Source of the DNA: Candidatus Scalindua sp.
GTDB taxonomy: Bacteria > Planctomycetota > Brocadiia > Brocadiales > Scalinduaceae
Direction of reading: 5' to 3'
DNA length: 64,000 bases
NCBI GenBank assembly: GCA_030748215.1
Contig: JASMMK010000037.1
Coordinates: forward strand, 1-64,000
The notes beneath the pieces were generated by a model. It was not told where the DNA came from and made no database searches. It was given only the letters and a program-made list of their open reading frames with translations. The position numbers were made by a program, and so were the translations under genes. Positions within the stretch are counted from its first letter, which is position 1; the number at the start of each line of letters is the position of its first letter. Shown piece after piece: positions 37,787 through 46,968 of this stretch.

Positions 37787-39109
37787 ATGACTAATTACAA
37801 AAAAATTTTAATAAAAAACGGCACTGTCTATAATGTTCCAAACAAAAAAACAGGCGTTTTTGATGTTTTGATCAGTAACTCCAAGATTGAAAGAATCAGT
37901 AAAAATATTAAAGATAAAGAGGCTTTAGTCGTAGATGCTAAAGGTAAAATAGTGGTTCCCGGACTTGTAGATGTACATGTTCATTTCAGGCAGCCGGGGC
38001 AAGAGCATAAGGAAGATCTTCGTTCCGGTTCGAGGGCGGCGGCTGCGGGTGGTTTTACTACTGTGATAGCAGAACCAAATACGAACCCTCCGATTGATAC
38101 TCCGTCACGACTTGTCCAGCTTTTGAAAACTGCTAAAAAAGAGAGTATAATTAATTATTATTCAAAATCAGCTACTACAGTTGGGCTGAATGGAAACAGA
38201 TTAGTAGATATTGGAAGACTAAAAACTGCAGGTGCGAAGGCGATCTCTGATGACGGACATCCTGTCGCTGGAGAAAAGATGATGCTTAACGCACTAAAGA
38301 AGAGTAAAGAATGTAATATTTTGGTAACTCCTCATTGTGAGGAATCACCTTTATATCGCAAAAGGCAAAAGAGAAAAAGAGAGAACCTGAGAAACTTTCC
38401 TGATTCTGTTACGAACAAACCGTACATGGCTGAAGCTGATTTTATTATGCGTGATATTGGCCTGGCAGAAAAGACAGGTGCAAGGATTCATATTTCCCAT
38501 ATCAGTCTTGCTAAATCTGTATCAGAAATTGCTAAAGCTAAAAAACGAGGTGTGAAGATAACTGCGGAAGCTGCACCACATCATCTTCTGTTAAATGAAG
38601 ATGCGGTTAAGAACCTTGGTACCAACGCAAAAGTCAATCCTCCTTTGAGGACAAAAGCAGATGTCAAGGCAGTTCAAGAGGGATTAGCTGACGGGACTAT
38701 TGATATTATTGCCAGTGATCACGCACCTCATTCGGCAAAAGACAAAAAGCTGCCTTTTAATAAGGCCGCTTTTGGACTTATCGGTTTAGAAACAACTTTA
38801 GGCCTGGTGTTAACACATCTGGTTCGTCCCGGTATTTTAACGCTGAAACAGGCAATAGAACAGATGACTATTTTACCTGCTAAAATCTTTGGCCTGGACA
38901 AATCCGGAATTGGCAGCTTGACACCGGGAACTAAAGCAAACATAGTTGTTATTGATTTGAAGAAGAGATGGCAAGTAGATGTTAACAAGTTTTTTTCGAA
39001 AGCACGAAATTGTCCTTTTGACGGTTGGAAGCTTCAGGGAAAAGCGATAATGACAATAGTTGGAAACAGGGTTATCATGAAGGACGGAAAAATAATAGAG
39101 AATATTTAA
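37787..39109 (+). CDS. pyrC: Dihydroorotase, class I type
   Basis: 440 residues. Zinc ligands are visible in [29 protein letters not shown] and the catalytic Asp in [15 protein letters not shown] matches the class I active site, where Asp bridges the metals. It cyclises carbamoyl-aspartate in pyrimidine synthesis. It is set within a branched-chain amino-acid operon, 23 bp after ilvN and 100 bp before ilvC. No pyrB is adjacent. Confidence 0.92.
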   Translation: MTNYKKILIKNGTVYNVPNKKTGVFDVLISNSKIERISKNIKDKEALVVDAKGKIVVPGLVDVHVHFRQPGQEHKEDLRSGSRAAAAGGFTTVIAEPNTNPPIDTPSRLVQLLKTAKKESIINYYSKSATTVGLNGNRLVDIGRLKTAGAKAISDDGHPVAGEKMMLNALKKSKECNILVTPHCEESPLYRKRQKRKRENLRNFPDSVTNKPYMAEADFIMRDIGLAEKTGARIHISHISLAKSVSEIAKAKKRGVKITAEAAPHHLLLNEDAVKNLGTNAKVNPPLRTKADVKAVQEGLADGTIDIIASDHAPHSAKDKKLPFNKAAFGLIGLETTLGLVLTHLVRPGILTLKQAIEQMTILPAKIFGLDKSGIGSLTPGTKANIVVIDLKKRWQVDVNKFFSKARNCPFDGWKLQGKAIMTIVGNRVIMKDGKIIENI

Positions 39110-39209
39110 TTTACACATTAACGGTAGTGAAAAAACCTTTCCTCCCGACGGATTGTCTGGAAGGCAGGTTTCCACATACATTAATACTTCAATTATAGAA
39201 AGGAATGAC

Positions 39210-40205
39210 ATGACAAAGCTTTATTCAGATAAAGACGCTAATATTAAACCGCTGAAAGGCAAAACGATAGCAATAATCGGCTATGGCAGCCAGGGACATG
39301 CCCATGCGCAAAACCTGCGCGAAAGCGGCCTTAAAGTCATAGTTGGACAGAGGAAGGGTTCTCCTAATCACAAGCTGGCAGTTAAACATGGCTTTAAGCC
39401 GGTAACTGCAGCCCAGGCTACTCAAAAAGGTGACTTGGTAGCGATATTAATGCCTGACGAAGTACAGGGAGATGTATACAAAGCAGAGGTTGAACCTCAT
39501 TTGAAAAAAGGCAAAACACTTCTATTCTCACATGGATTCAACATCCATTTCGGTCAGGTAGTTCCTCCGAAAGAGGTTGACGTAATCATGGTAGCGCCAA
39601 AGGGTCCCGGACATCTGGTAAGAAGTGAGTATGAGAAAGGCGGCGGTGTACCGTGTTTAATGGCCATACACCAAAACCCTTCAAAGAAAGCAGATAAGAC
39701 CGCCCTGGCATATGCCGGAGGTATTGGAGGCGGAAGAGGTGGGATTCTAACAACAACTTTTGCAGAAGAGACAGAAACAGATCTTTTTGGTGAGCAGGCA
39801 GTTCTGTGCGGCGGTGCTTCTGCTCTTGTTAAGGCCGGGTTCGAAACGCTTGTCGAAGCAGGATATCAACCGGAGCTGGCATATTTTGAATGCATGCATG
39901 AACTGAAACTCATCGTTGACCTCTTTTACCAAGGAGGCCTGACATACATGAGACACTCTATCAGTAATACTGCAGAGTTTGGAGACGTAACAAGAGGGCC
40001 GAGAATAGTTACTGATGAGACAAAGAAAGAGATGAAGAAGATACTCTCTGAGATACAGGACGGCAAATTTGCTAAAGAGTGGATTCTGGAAAACAAAGCC
40101 GGTCGTCCAATGTTTAATGCGCTTGTCGCAAAAGACAAGGATCACCAGATAGAAAAGGTTGGTGCAAAACTGCGCAAACTTATGAAATGGATAGATTCAA
40201 AATAA
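39210..40205 (+). CDS. ilvC: Ketol-acid reductoisomerase
   Basis: The start at 39210 ([20 protein letters not shown]) has a good AAAGGA site; the longer frame from 39153 reads through repeat-like intergenic sequence. 331 residues, short class I form. [17 protein letters not shown] is the NADP-binding loop, with Arg/Lys/Ser (QRKGS) after strand two favouring [18 protein letters not shown] and E-rich metal sites ([22 protein letters not shown]) are present. Confidence 0.96.
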   Translation: MTKLYSDKDANIKPLKGKTIAIIGYGSQGHAHAQNLRESGLKVIVGQRKGSPNHKLAVKHGFKPVTAAQATQKGDLVAILMPDEVQGDVYKAEVEPHLKKGKTLLFSHGFNIHFGQVVPPKEVDVIMVAPKGPGHLVRSEYEKGGGVPCLMAIHQNPSKKADKTALAYAGGIGGGRGGILTTTFAEETETDLFGEQAVLCGGASALVKAGFETLVEAGYQPELAYFECMHELKLIVDLFYQGGLTYMRHSISNTAEFGDVTRGPRIVTDETKKEMKKILSEIQDGKFAKEWILENKAGRPMFNALVAKDKDHQIEKVGAKLRKLMKWIDSK

Positions 40206-40261
40206 ATTGCAATTGTAGGAGCGTACTGCGTACCTTATTTTTGTAAAAGGTAAAAACCGTT

Positions 40262-41788
40262 ATGTCTAAAATCAAAATATTCGATACTACATTAAGAGAT
40301 GGAGAGCAGTCTCCGGGCGCAAGCCTGGACAACAAGGAGAAGCTACAGATAGCGAGACAACTCTCTACTCTGAATATTGACGTAATGGAAGCCGGTTTCC
40401 CGATTACATCAGAGGGCGATTTCAAGTCTGTAAGTGCTATTGCAAAGGAGATAAAGGATGTCACTGTATGTGCACTCGCACGTGCAGTTGACAAAGATAT
40501 AGACTGTGCAGCAAAGGCTCTGAAATCTGCTAAATCTCCCAGGATCCATGTCTTTCTCGCAACATCTGAAATTCATCGAAAATTCAAGCTGATTAAGGTA
40601 AAAGAAGAGATTATCAGGACTGCAGTAAAAGGTGTAAAGCGTGCCAGGAAGTATGTTGACGATGTTGAGTTCTCTCCGGAAGATGCGTCAAGGACTGAAC
40701 CTGATTTTCTGGTAGATGTTGTAGAGGCCGTAATCACCGCCGGAGCAACAACCGTAAATATTCCTGACACGGTAGGATATGCAGTACCGGAACATTACGC
40801 AGCGATAATAAAAAATCTTAGAGATAATGTAAAAAACATCAATGATGCTGTTATAAGTGTTCACTGCCACAATGACCTCGGACTTGCGGTTGCCAATTCA
40901 CTTGCAGCCGTAAAAGCTGGCGCCACACAGGTGGAGTGCACGATAAACGGAATTGGAGAGAGAGCTGGCAATGCATCCCTCGAAGAGATTGTTATGGCGC
41001 TTAAGACACGAAAGGATTTCTTCAAACACACTACCGGAATTAAGACAAAAGAGATTATGGCAACGAGCAAAATTGTCAGCGGTCTGACAGGATTACGCGT
41101 ACAGAGAAATAAAGCAATAGTAGGAGAAAATGCATTTGCACACGAATCAGGCGTACATCAGGATGGAGTTTTAAAGGAGAGTACTACATATGAAATCATA
41201 AAGCCGGAAGAGGTCGGTCTGCCCAAGACCAATATCGTCCTTGGCAAACTATCAGGCAGGCACGCATTCAAGAAACGTGTTAAAGCCCTGGGTTATGAGC
41301 TGCCTGATGAGGAATTCGAACACACATTCAGCCAGTTTAAACTTCTGGCTGACAAGAAAAAGGAAATTTATGACCAGGATATTGAAGCTCTAATACGAGA
41401 CGAAAAATCAGAAGTACCGCATATTTATGAGCTTGAAAGTCTAAGCATAAATTGTGGCCCGGTACCGACAGCCGGTATCAGCCTTCGTGTCGGAAAGGGC
41501 AAAGATAAGATTATAGCTGATTCAGCCAAAGGAGATGGTTCAATTGATGCTATCTTCAAAACAATTGATCTATTAACAGGAATCAAAGGAACACTTCTCG
41601 ATTACAGTGTCAGATCGGTAACCAGTGGAAAAGATGCACTGGGTGAAGCAAGCGTAGATGTGGAGGTTGAAGACAATACCTATAAAGGTCGCGCCGTAAG
41701 CACAGACACGATAGAAGCAAGCGCGAAAGCATATTTAAACGCTATAAACAAAGTTGCAATAAAACATCGTAGAAAAAAATCTACATGA
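40262..41788 (+). CDS. leuA: 2-isopropylmalate synthase
   Basis: 508 residues with the catalytic TIM barrel ([16 protein letters not shown], metal ligands in [14 protein letters not shown]) and the C-terminal leucine-sensing domain (from about residue 390). This length and the regulatory domain fit LeuA better than homocitrate or citramalate synthases, although the latter cannot be fully excluded. It commits 2-ketoisovalerate to leucine. Its stop overlaps the following radical SAM gene by 4 nt. Confidence 0.93.
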   Translation: MSKIKIFDTTLRDGEQSPGASLDNKEKLQIARQLSTLNIDVMEAGFPITSEGDFKSVSAIAKEIKDVTVCALARAVDKDIDCAAKALKSAKSPRIHVFLATSEIHRKFKLIKVKEEIIRTAVKGVKRARKYVDDVEFSPEDASRTEPDFLVDVVEAVITAGATTVNIPDTVGYAVPEHYAAIIKNLRDNVKNINDAVISVHCHNDLGLAVANSLAAVKAGATQVECTINGIGERAGNASLEEIVMALKTRKDFFKHTTGIKTKEIMATSKIVSGLTGLRVQRNKAIVGENAFAHESGVHQDGVLKESTTYEIIKPEEVGLPKTNIVLGKLSGRHAFKKRVKALGYELPDEEFEHTFSQFKLLADKKKEIYDQDIEALIRDEKSEVPHIYELESLSINCGPVPTAGISLRVGKGKDKIIADSAKGDGSIDAIFKTIDLLTGIKGTLLDYSVRSVTSGKDALGEASVDVEVEDNTYKGRAVSTDTIEASAKAYLNAINKVAIKHRRKKST

Positions 41789-43500
41789 ACAATAATACTA
41801 AAACAGAGTTCTTCGTAGAACTGATCAAACCCTCCCATTATGACGATGATGGCTATGTTATCCAATGGCGCAAGTCGTGGATTCCGTCTAACACACTTGC
41901 CTGCGTAAATGCATTGACGAAAGATGCAGCGGATCGAAATGCCCTTGGTGACCATGTAGAGTTCGTCATTAACGCTTATGATGAGATGAATATCGTCATA
42001 CCAGTTGCTGACATTATTCGCAGGTTTAAGAATAACAGCGGACGTGGAATTGTCTTTTTCGTAGGAGTACAGTCAAATCAATTTCCTCGTGCCATGGATA
42101 TTATCAAGCAGTTCCGTGATGAAAATATTCAGGTTGCAATAGGCGGATTCCATGTAAGCGGCAGTATTTCCATGTTACCTCAGCTTCCTAACGAACTGAA
42201 AGAAGCGACGGAGTCCGGCATTGCATTATTTGCAGGCGAGGCTGAGGAGGGACGTCTCGTAGAGGTTTTTAAAGATGCTTACCAAGCGACATTGAAACCG
42301 ATCTACAATCACCTGGACAACCTTCCCGGTCTGGAAGGAGAGCCAATGCCGATAATGCCGACAAGTGTTTCCGAAAGATTTGTCAGTAAGATTGGCTCCT
42401 TCGACGCCGGCCGTGGATGCTCTTTTCTATGCAGTTTCTGTACCGTCATCAATGTGCAGGGACGTAAATCACGTTACCGTAATCCTGACGATGTGGAAAA
42501 AATGATCCGTTCCAATATATCTAATGGTATAAACGATTTTTTTCTTACTGATGACAACTTCGCCCGTAACAAAAACTGGGAGGCAATCTTTGACCGCTTA
42601 ATCAATCTTCGCGAGAACCAGGGGTTTAAACATGTAAAGTTTACTATGCAAATCGACTCGCTTGCCCATAAAATTAAAGGTTTTGTCTCCATGGCTGCCA
42701 GGGCCGGATGTAGAAGAGTATTCATTGGCCTGGAAAGTATTAATCCAGATAACCTGCAGGCTGTAAATAAGCGACAAAACAAAATCACAGAATATAGAAA
42801 GATGTTTCAAGCATGGCGTGACGCTAGAGTTGTTACTGTAGCCGGTTATATACTCGGCTTTCCTGCCGATACTCCAGAAAAGATTGAACAGAGCATTAAG
42901 ACAATACAACAGGAACTGCCAGTTGATCTCCTGGAGTTTTTCTGTCTAACACCATTGCCCGGCTCTGAGGACCACAAAAATAACCACCTGAAGGGAGTAT
43001 GGATGGACCCGGACCTGAACAAGTATGATCTTGAACATATCACCGTGTCACACTCACAAATGTCCAGCGAAGAGTGGGAACAGATTTACCGAAGAGCATG
43101 GGATCTATATTACTCACCTGAGCACATTAAAACTTTGATTCGGCGTGCGGCTGCAGGTGGTCCGAACCCCAGCAGAGTCATGCTGCACATTCATCAATTT
43201 CATGGTACTATTAAATATCAAAACGTGCATCCACTTCAGGGAGGCTTCTTGAGACGCAAGATACGTACACAGCGCCGTCCAGGCATGCCTGAGGAAAATC
43301 CGATTACTTTTTACCCACGCAGGGTCTGGGAAACAGTTAGAGGTCTAGTACCCTTCGCCCTCTATTACTTTAAACTACGATCAATACGCAAGAAAATCAA
43401 GCGAGAGCCGGAAAGACGCTCCTACACGGATAAAGCATTGATCCCGGTGAAAGATACTGAAGATATACTTCTTGAAAATGAGAGCGTAATATCACAATGA
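41785..43500 (+). CDS. Cobalamin-type radical SAM protein coupled to leuA
   Basis: 571 residues. An N-terminal B12-binding-like region (ends IAIGG-like VAIGGFHVSGS at about 117-127) precedes the radical SAM domain with Cys212-X3-Cys216-X2-Cys219 (GCSFLCSFC). DDNFARN and VFIGLESINPDNL are typical later motifs. The C-terminal 130 residues are basic, with RRKIRTQRRPG and a hydrophobic patch (LVPFALYYF). The ATGA overlap with leuA means translational coupling. It differs from the two HpnP-like paralogues in the window. The substrate is unknown. Confidence 0.82.
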   Translation: MNNNTKTEFFVELIKPSHYDDDGYVIQWRKSWIPSNTLACVNALTKDAADRNALGDHVEFVINAYDEMNIVIPVADIIRRFKNNSGRGIVFFVGVQSNQFPRAMDIIKQFRDENIQVAIGGFHVSGSISMLPQLPNELKEATESGIALFAGEAEEGRLVEVFKDAYQATLKPIYNHLDNLPGLEGEPMPIMPTSVSERFVSKIGSFDAGRGCSFLCSFCTVINVQGRKSRYRNPDDVEKMIRSNISNGINDFFLTDDNFARNKNWEAIFDRLINLRENQGFKHVKFTMQIDSLAHKIKGFVSMAARAGCRRVFIGLESINPDNLQAVNKRQNKITEYRKMFQAWRDARVVTVAGYILGFPADTPEKIEQSIKTIQQELPVDLLEFFCLTPLPGSEDHKNNHLKGVWMDPDLNKYDLEHITVSHSQMSSEEWEQIYRRAWDLYYSPEHIKTLIRRAAAGGPNPSRVMLHIHQFHGTIKYQNVHPLQGGFLRRKIRTQRRPGMPEENPITFYPRRVWETVRGLVPFALYYFKLRSIRKKIKREPERRSYTDKALIPVKDTEDILLENESVISQ

Positions 43501-43629
43501 CAATAATTGATTAAAAAAAAGCATACTTATCAGGAACAGGATACGATATAAATATGTATAAAGCTACTGTTCACCAGTATGTCTAACTCTAATAATTTTT
43601 ACAAACTATTTCAAATAGAGGGAACTTAA

Positions 43630-44172
43630 ATGAGAGAAAGAGTTTTAGAAGCAACAAAATCATTAATGAACATTAGACTAGTGTTGTCTTTACTAGCGGG
43701 AATAATCCTGATTAATGGATATTCTGCCATGGCCGGTGTTAACGAAACAGGCGGTAGAAAGATAATCGTAAAGAAAGGTGATAAGGTAAAAATCCAATAT
43801 AAAGCCAGCCTTAGGAATGGTACTGTATTTAAAGAATCGAAACCGGGGAAACCACTGGAATTTACTGTCGGAGACGGTAAGATGCCACATGGACTTAACC
43901 AGGCTGTATTAGGAATGGAATTAAGAGAGGAAAAGAGTGTTACAGTTGGCCCAAAAGATGCATACGGAAAGAGAAACCATGAATTGGTAATGAAATTTGT
44001 CAAAGACAGCCTACCCAGAAGCTTTGAACCAGAGATAGGTGATGTAGTAAAAATACGAAACGTACCGGGAACAATCGTTAAAATAGACGAAGAAAACGTA
44101 TACCTTGACGGCAACCATCCCCTGGCAGGTAAAGATGTCGTGTTCTACATAAGGATTATTGGAATAGAGTAA
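43630..44172 (+). CDS. Exported FKBP-type peptidyl-prolyl isomerase (SlyD-like)
   Basis: 180 residues. A signal peptide or anchor (hydrophobic LVLSLLAGIILINGYSAMAG, about residues 18-36) is followed by an FKBP domain: GDKVKIQYKASLRNGTVF, PLEFTVGDGKM, and VGPKDAYGKRNHELV. The domain has a SlyD-like insert (residues about 110-165, HPLAGKDVVFYI) but lacks the His-rich metal tail. It should act on proline bonds of exported proteins. Ribosome site GAGGGA is 8 nt before the ATG. Confidence 0.88.
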   Translation: MRERVLEATKSLMNIRLVLSLLAGIILINGYSAMAGVNETGGRKIIVKKGDKVKIQYKASLRNGTVFKESKPGKPLEFTVGDGKMPHGLNQAVLGMELREEKSVTVGPKDAYGKRNHELVMKFVKDSLPRSFEPEIGDVVKIRNVPGTIVKIDEENVYLDGNHPLAGKDVVFYIRIIGIE

Positions 44173-44257
44173 TATGACAAGAAAACAATTTGGCTGGGTC
44201 AGGACCAAGTATATGTTCTGTCTTAGTCAGATTGTTGAATGAGTACCCACGGTGCTA

Positions 44258-44707
44258 TTAAGCTTTTTTTCTGCCATTCATATATTTCCGGTAACGTTCC
44301 GGGCCGACACACTCGCTTCCTACGGGACACTTTTCGATACAGCTTTCAGCTAATTCACGCTCTATTATTTCACCACAACTCTCACAGGCAAATTCATTTT
44401 CGAATCCTGCAGCCGAAGCTGTACCCTTTTTATGACAGTGGGGACATGTTACGTCTATAATTTCTACCCTCTTTATTTTCTCCGCGCCGGGGCATTCAAA
44501 GACAAGTGGTTTTTTAAATGTTCCTGTAGAAGTTTGAGGATTAGTTTTTATCTTTGAAAGGGTCTGCATAGCTACAATGCGGAGAGACATTCTCTTCTCT
44601 TTTCTCAAGAAGTCCTGAACAGCCTTCATGGCTTCAAGATTGCCTTTTCCTACCCTACATATTTCGTCAAGTGCCTGCTCTACTTTGCTAGCATCATCGT
44701 CATGCAA
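44258..44707 (-). CDS. Small zinc-ribbon protein, function unknown
   Basis: 149 residues. The N-terminal half is helical and basic. The C-terminal half has four paired cysteines (CPHC at about 96-99 and CESC at about 115-118) forming a zinc ribbon, then CIEKC and an EC near the end, which could bind a second metal. An AGGAA site precedes the ATG. It is the last gene after lgt (57-bp gap). I do not recognise a specific family. Confidence 0.65.
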   Translation of the reverse strand: MHDDDASKVEQALDEICRVGKGNLEAMKAVQDFLRKEKRMSLRIVAMQTLSKIKTNPQTSTGTFKKPLVFECPGAEKIKRVEIIDVTCPHCHKKGTASAAGFENEFACESCGEIIERELAESCIEKCPVGSECVGPERYRKYMNGRKKA

Positions 44708-44764
44708 TTCCTGGAATAGCGATTTAGTATCCGTAAAACATCTCCTCTCTCCATTCGCAGAGTC

Positions 44765-45628
44765 CTAAGAAAGCTTTGTCTGCCCTTTCAGTCTAATCCT
44801 TCCAATTACAAAAAGCGCAACTACCGCTATAAGAACTAATATACTGACATTTTGTGAAATTGTCATGCCGTCAAAAAGCAGCGGATTATCATCCCTGAAT
44901 ATCTCTACTGTAAAACGCATTATAGAATAGAGACAGCAGAACATCAGCGTCACTTCCCCATCCCTCCTACGGTGTTTAAAGAAGGCTCTAATGATAAAGA
45001 ATATTGAAATATTACCTAACATGGAATATATCTGTGTAGGGTGAACAGGAAGAGAGTGAGTATCAGACACACCCACCAGGCCCTTCCCAAGATGATGCAG
45101 AAATACGGGACTGCCGTCAATCATAAGGTTTACGTCAACGGACTTGGGAAAACTAACCGCCCACGGTAAACCTGAGCTGCAGACATCACCCCAACAGCAC
45201 CCATTAAGAAAACATCCTATGCGCCCACATGCCACTCCAAGCGCAAAAGCAAAAGCAATAATATCGATTGTTTTAAGTACTGGAAATTTCCTGATCCTTG
45301 AGTAAACAACTATGGCTGCTATAGAGGCCATTAAGCCACCATAAAACACCAGCCCCCCCTCATAGATTTTGAATGCATCCAGAATATTGTGTTTATATGA
45401 ATCGAAATTCTGGATAACATAAAATGTTCTCCCTCCTAGAATACCGGCAAATATCGTGTATAGTCCCAGGTTTGATATATCTTCAGGGTTTAAACCTTCC
45501 GATTTTCCCTTATTACGTGCCACGTACATGACTACCAGGAAACCCACCATAAGCATGAAACCGTATGCGTAAATGGGGATTGACATGCCAGTGAAAGGAA
45601 TTGGTATTTCAAAGAGAGTTCTAATCAT
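44765..45628 (-). CDS. lgt: Prolipoprotein diacylglyceryl transferase
   Basis: 287 residues with seven likely membrane helices. GGRTFYV, YEGGLVFYGGLMASI, the signature GRIGCFLNGCCWGDVC and the C-terminal RDDNPLLFDGMTISQ motif are present. It transfers diacylglycerol to the lipobox cysteine of prolipoproteins in the inner membrane. The Cys-rich NGCCWGDVC stretch occurs in a subset of homologues. It starts 5 bp after panD. Confidence 0.93.
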   Translation of the reverse strand: MIRTLFEIPIPFTGMSIPIYAYGFMLMVGFLVVMYVARNKGKSEGLNPEDISNLGLYTIFAGILGGRTFYVIQNFDSYKHNILDAFKIYEGGLVFYGGLMASIAAIVVYSRIRKFPVLKTIDIIAFAFALGVACGRIGCFLNGCCWGDVCSSGLPWAVSFPKSVDVNLMIDGSPVFLHHLGKGLVGVSDTHSLPVHPTQIYSMLGNISIFFIIRAFFKHRRRDGEVTLMFCCLYSIMRFTVEIFRDDNPLLFDGMTISQNVSILVLIAVVALFVIGRIRLKGQTKLS

Positions 45629-45633
45629 TGAGG

Positions 45634-46005
45634 TCAGGAATTGGGTTCGGAGATAATCTCCTTAATCTTATTTTTTTCATCCAGTAAGACTATTTTCGGT
45701 TTCCAGCTTCGTGCCTTCGCATCATCAATAAGGCAATAGGCGATTATGATAACCTTGTCTCCGGGAACTGCCCACCTTGCGGCTGCACCGTTAAGGCATA
45801 TAATTCCTGAATCAGGCTCACCCTCAATTACGTATGTTTCCATTCGAGCACCATTATTAATGTTCAGCACCTGCACGCGTTCGTAATGCAGAATGTCCAA
45901 CTCCTCTAACAATGACTTATCGATTGTTATACTGCCGGTATAGTTAAGATCTGCTTCTGTAACTGTTGCCTGGTGAATCTTCGCTTTGCACATTTCTCTA
46001 AGCAT
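45634..46005 (-). CDS. panD: Aspartate 1-decarboxylase precursor
   Basis: 123 residues. The self-cleavage site is the Gly-Ser of YTGSITID, which generates the pyruvoyl group. The start [20 protein letters not shown] is typical. It makes beta-alanine, which PanC, encoded 5 bp upstream, joins to pantoate. Confidence 0.95.
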   Translation of the reverse strand: MLREMCKAKIHQATVTEADLNYTGSITIDKSLLEELDILHYERVQVLNINNGARMETYVIEGEPDSGIICLNGAAARWAVPGDKVIIIAYCLIDDAKARSWKPKIVLLDEKNKIKEIISEPNS

Positions 46006-46010
46006 ATTTT

Positions 46011-46853
46011 TTATTCCAGAATAGTATTATCTATTAATCTTGTATTTCCGATCCATACCGCAACAGCGGCTAAAGCCTTTCCATTTATTAACGAAAGGTC
46101 TTCAAGTGTGTCAGCGTTAACTATGGATATATAATCTATCTTTGTATATTCTGCATCCTTAATAACGGATGTCATCTCACCTATAATCTCTTTTGCATCC
46201 CTTATATTGGAAGCAAACATCTCCCTGGCTTTTAATAAAGATCCATGAATACAGAGTGCGTCCTGACGCTCCTCAGGGCTTAATCTCCCATTTCTTGAAC
46301 TGAGTGCAAGTCCATCTTCTTCACGAACTGTGGGGCAGACCCGAATATCTATTTCCATATTCATGTCTGTAACCAGCCTTTTTATAATTGCACTTTGCTG
46401 ATAATCCTTTTGGCCAAAATACGCCAAATCAGGCTGAATGATATTGAACAATTTTGTTACAATTGTAGACACACCATTGAAATGTCCGGGCCTTACCCTG
46501 CCGCACATAGTATCCGAAAGTCTATCATCTGTCACATTAGTACAAAATCCTTCCGGGTACATCTCTTCAGTACAGGGTGCAAAAACTACATCCGCATTCT
46601 CTTTTCGTATGACATCGATATCCTTATTCAACTGGCGTGGATATTTATCGAAATCGTCATTATTGTCAAACTGTGTGGGATTCAGATATATGCTTACAAC
46701 AACTTCATCATTCTCTTTCCTTGCACTTCGTATCAAGCTTATATGGCCGTCATGAAGCACTCCCATTGTCGGTACTAATCCAATAGACCTTTTCCTGTCC
46801 TTGGCAGAAAGTACCCTTGCACGCATCTCATTAATCTCTGTTATAACTTCCAT
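46011..46853 (-). CDS. panC: Pantothenate synthetase
   Basis: 280 residues. [17 protein letters not shown] contains the nucleotide-binding HXGH (LHDGH has Asp-Gly-His), GQKDYQQ follows, and LSSRNGRLS corresponds to the KMSKS region. It joins pantoate and beta-alanine with ATP. The first gene of panC-panD-lgt; panB is not in the window. Confidence 0.95.
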   Translation of the reverse strand: MEVITEINEMRARVLSAKDRKRSIGLVPTMGVLHDGHISLIRSARKENDEVVVSIYLNPTQFDNNDDFDKYPRQLNKDIDVIRKENADVVFAPCTEEMYPEGFCTNVTDDRLSDTMCGRVRPGHFNGVSTIVTKLFNIIQPDLAYFGQKDYQQSAIIKRLVTDMNMEIDIRVCPTVREEDGLALSSRNGRLSPEERQDALCIHGSLLKAREMFASNIRDAKEIIGEMTSVIKDAEYTKIDYISIVNADTLEDLSLINGKALAAVAVWIGNTRLIDNTILE

Positions 46854-46968
46854 TCAATGATCTCAGCTTTTCACCAATCAACTTTGCTCCTCTTAAGCCG
46901 AAAAACAATGGTAACAATATCACATTTTTTTGTCAAGTTCATGGTTCAGAAATAATTCTTCTCGATTC

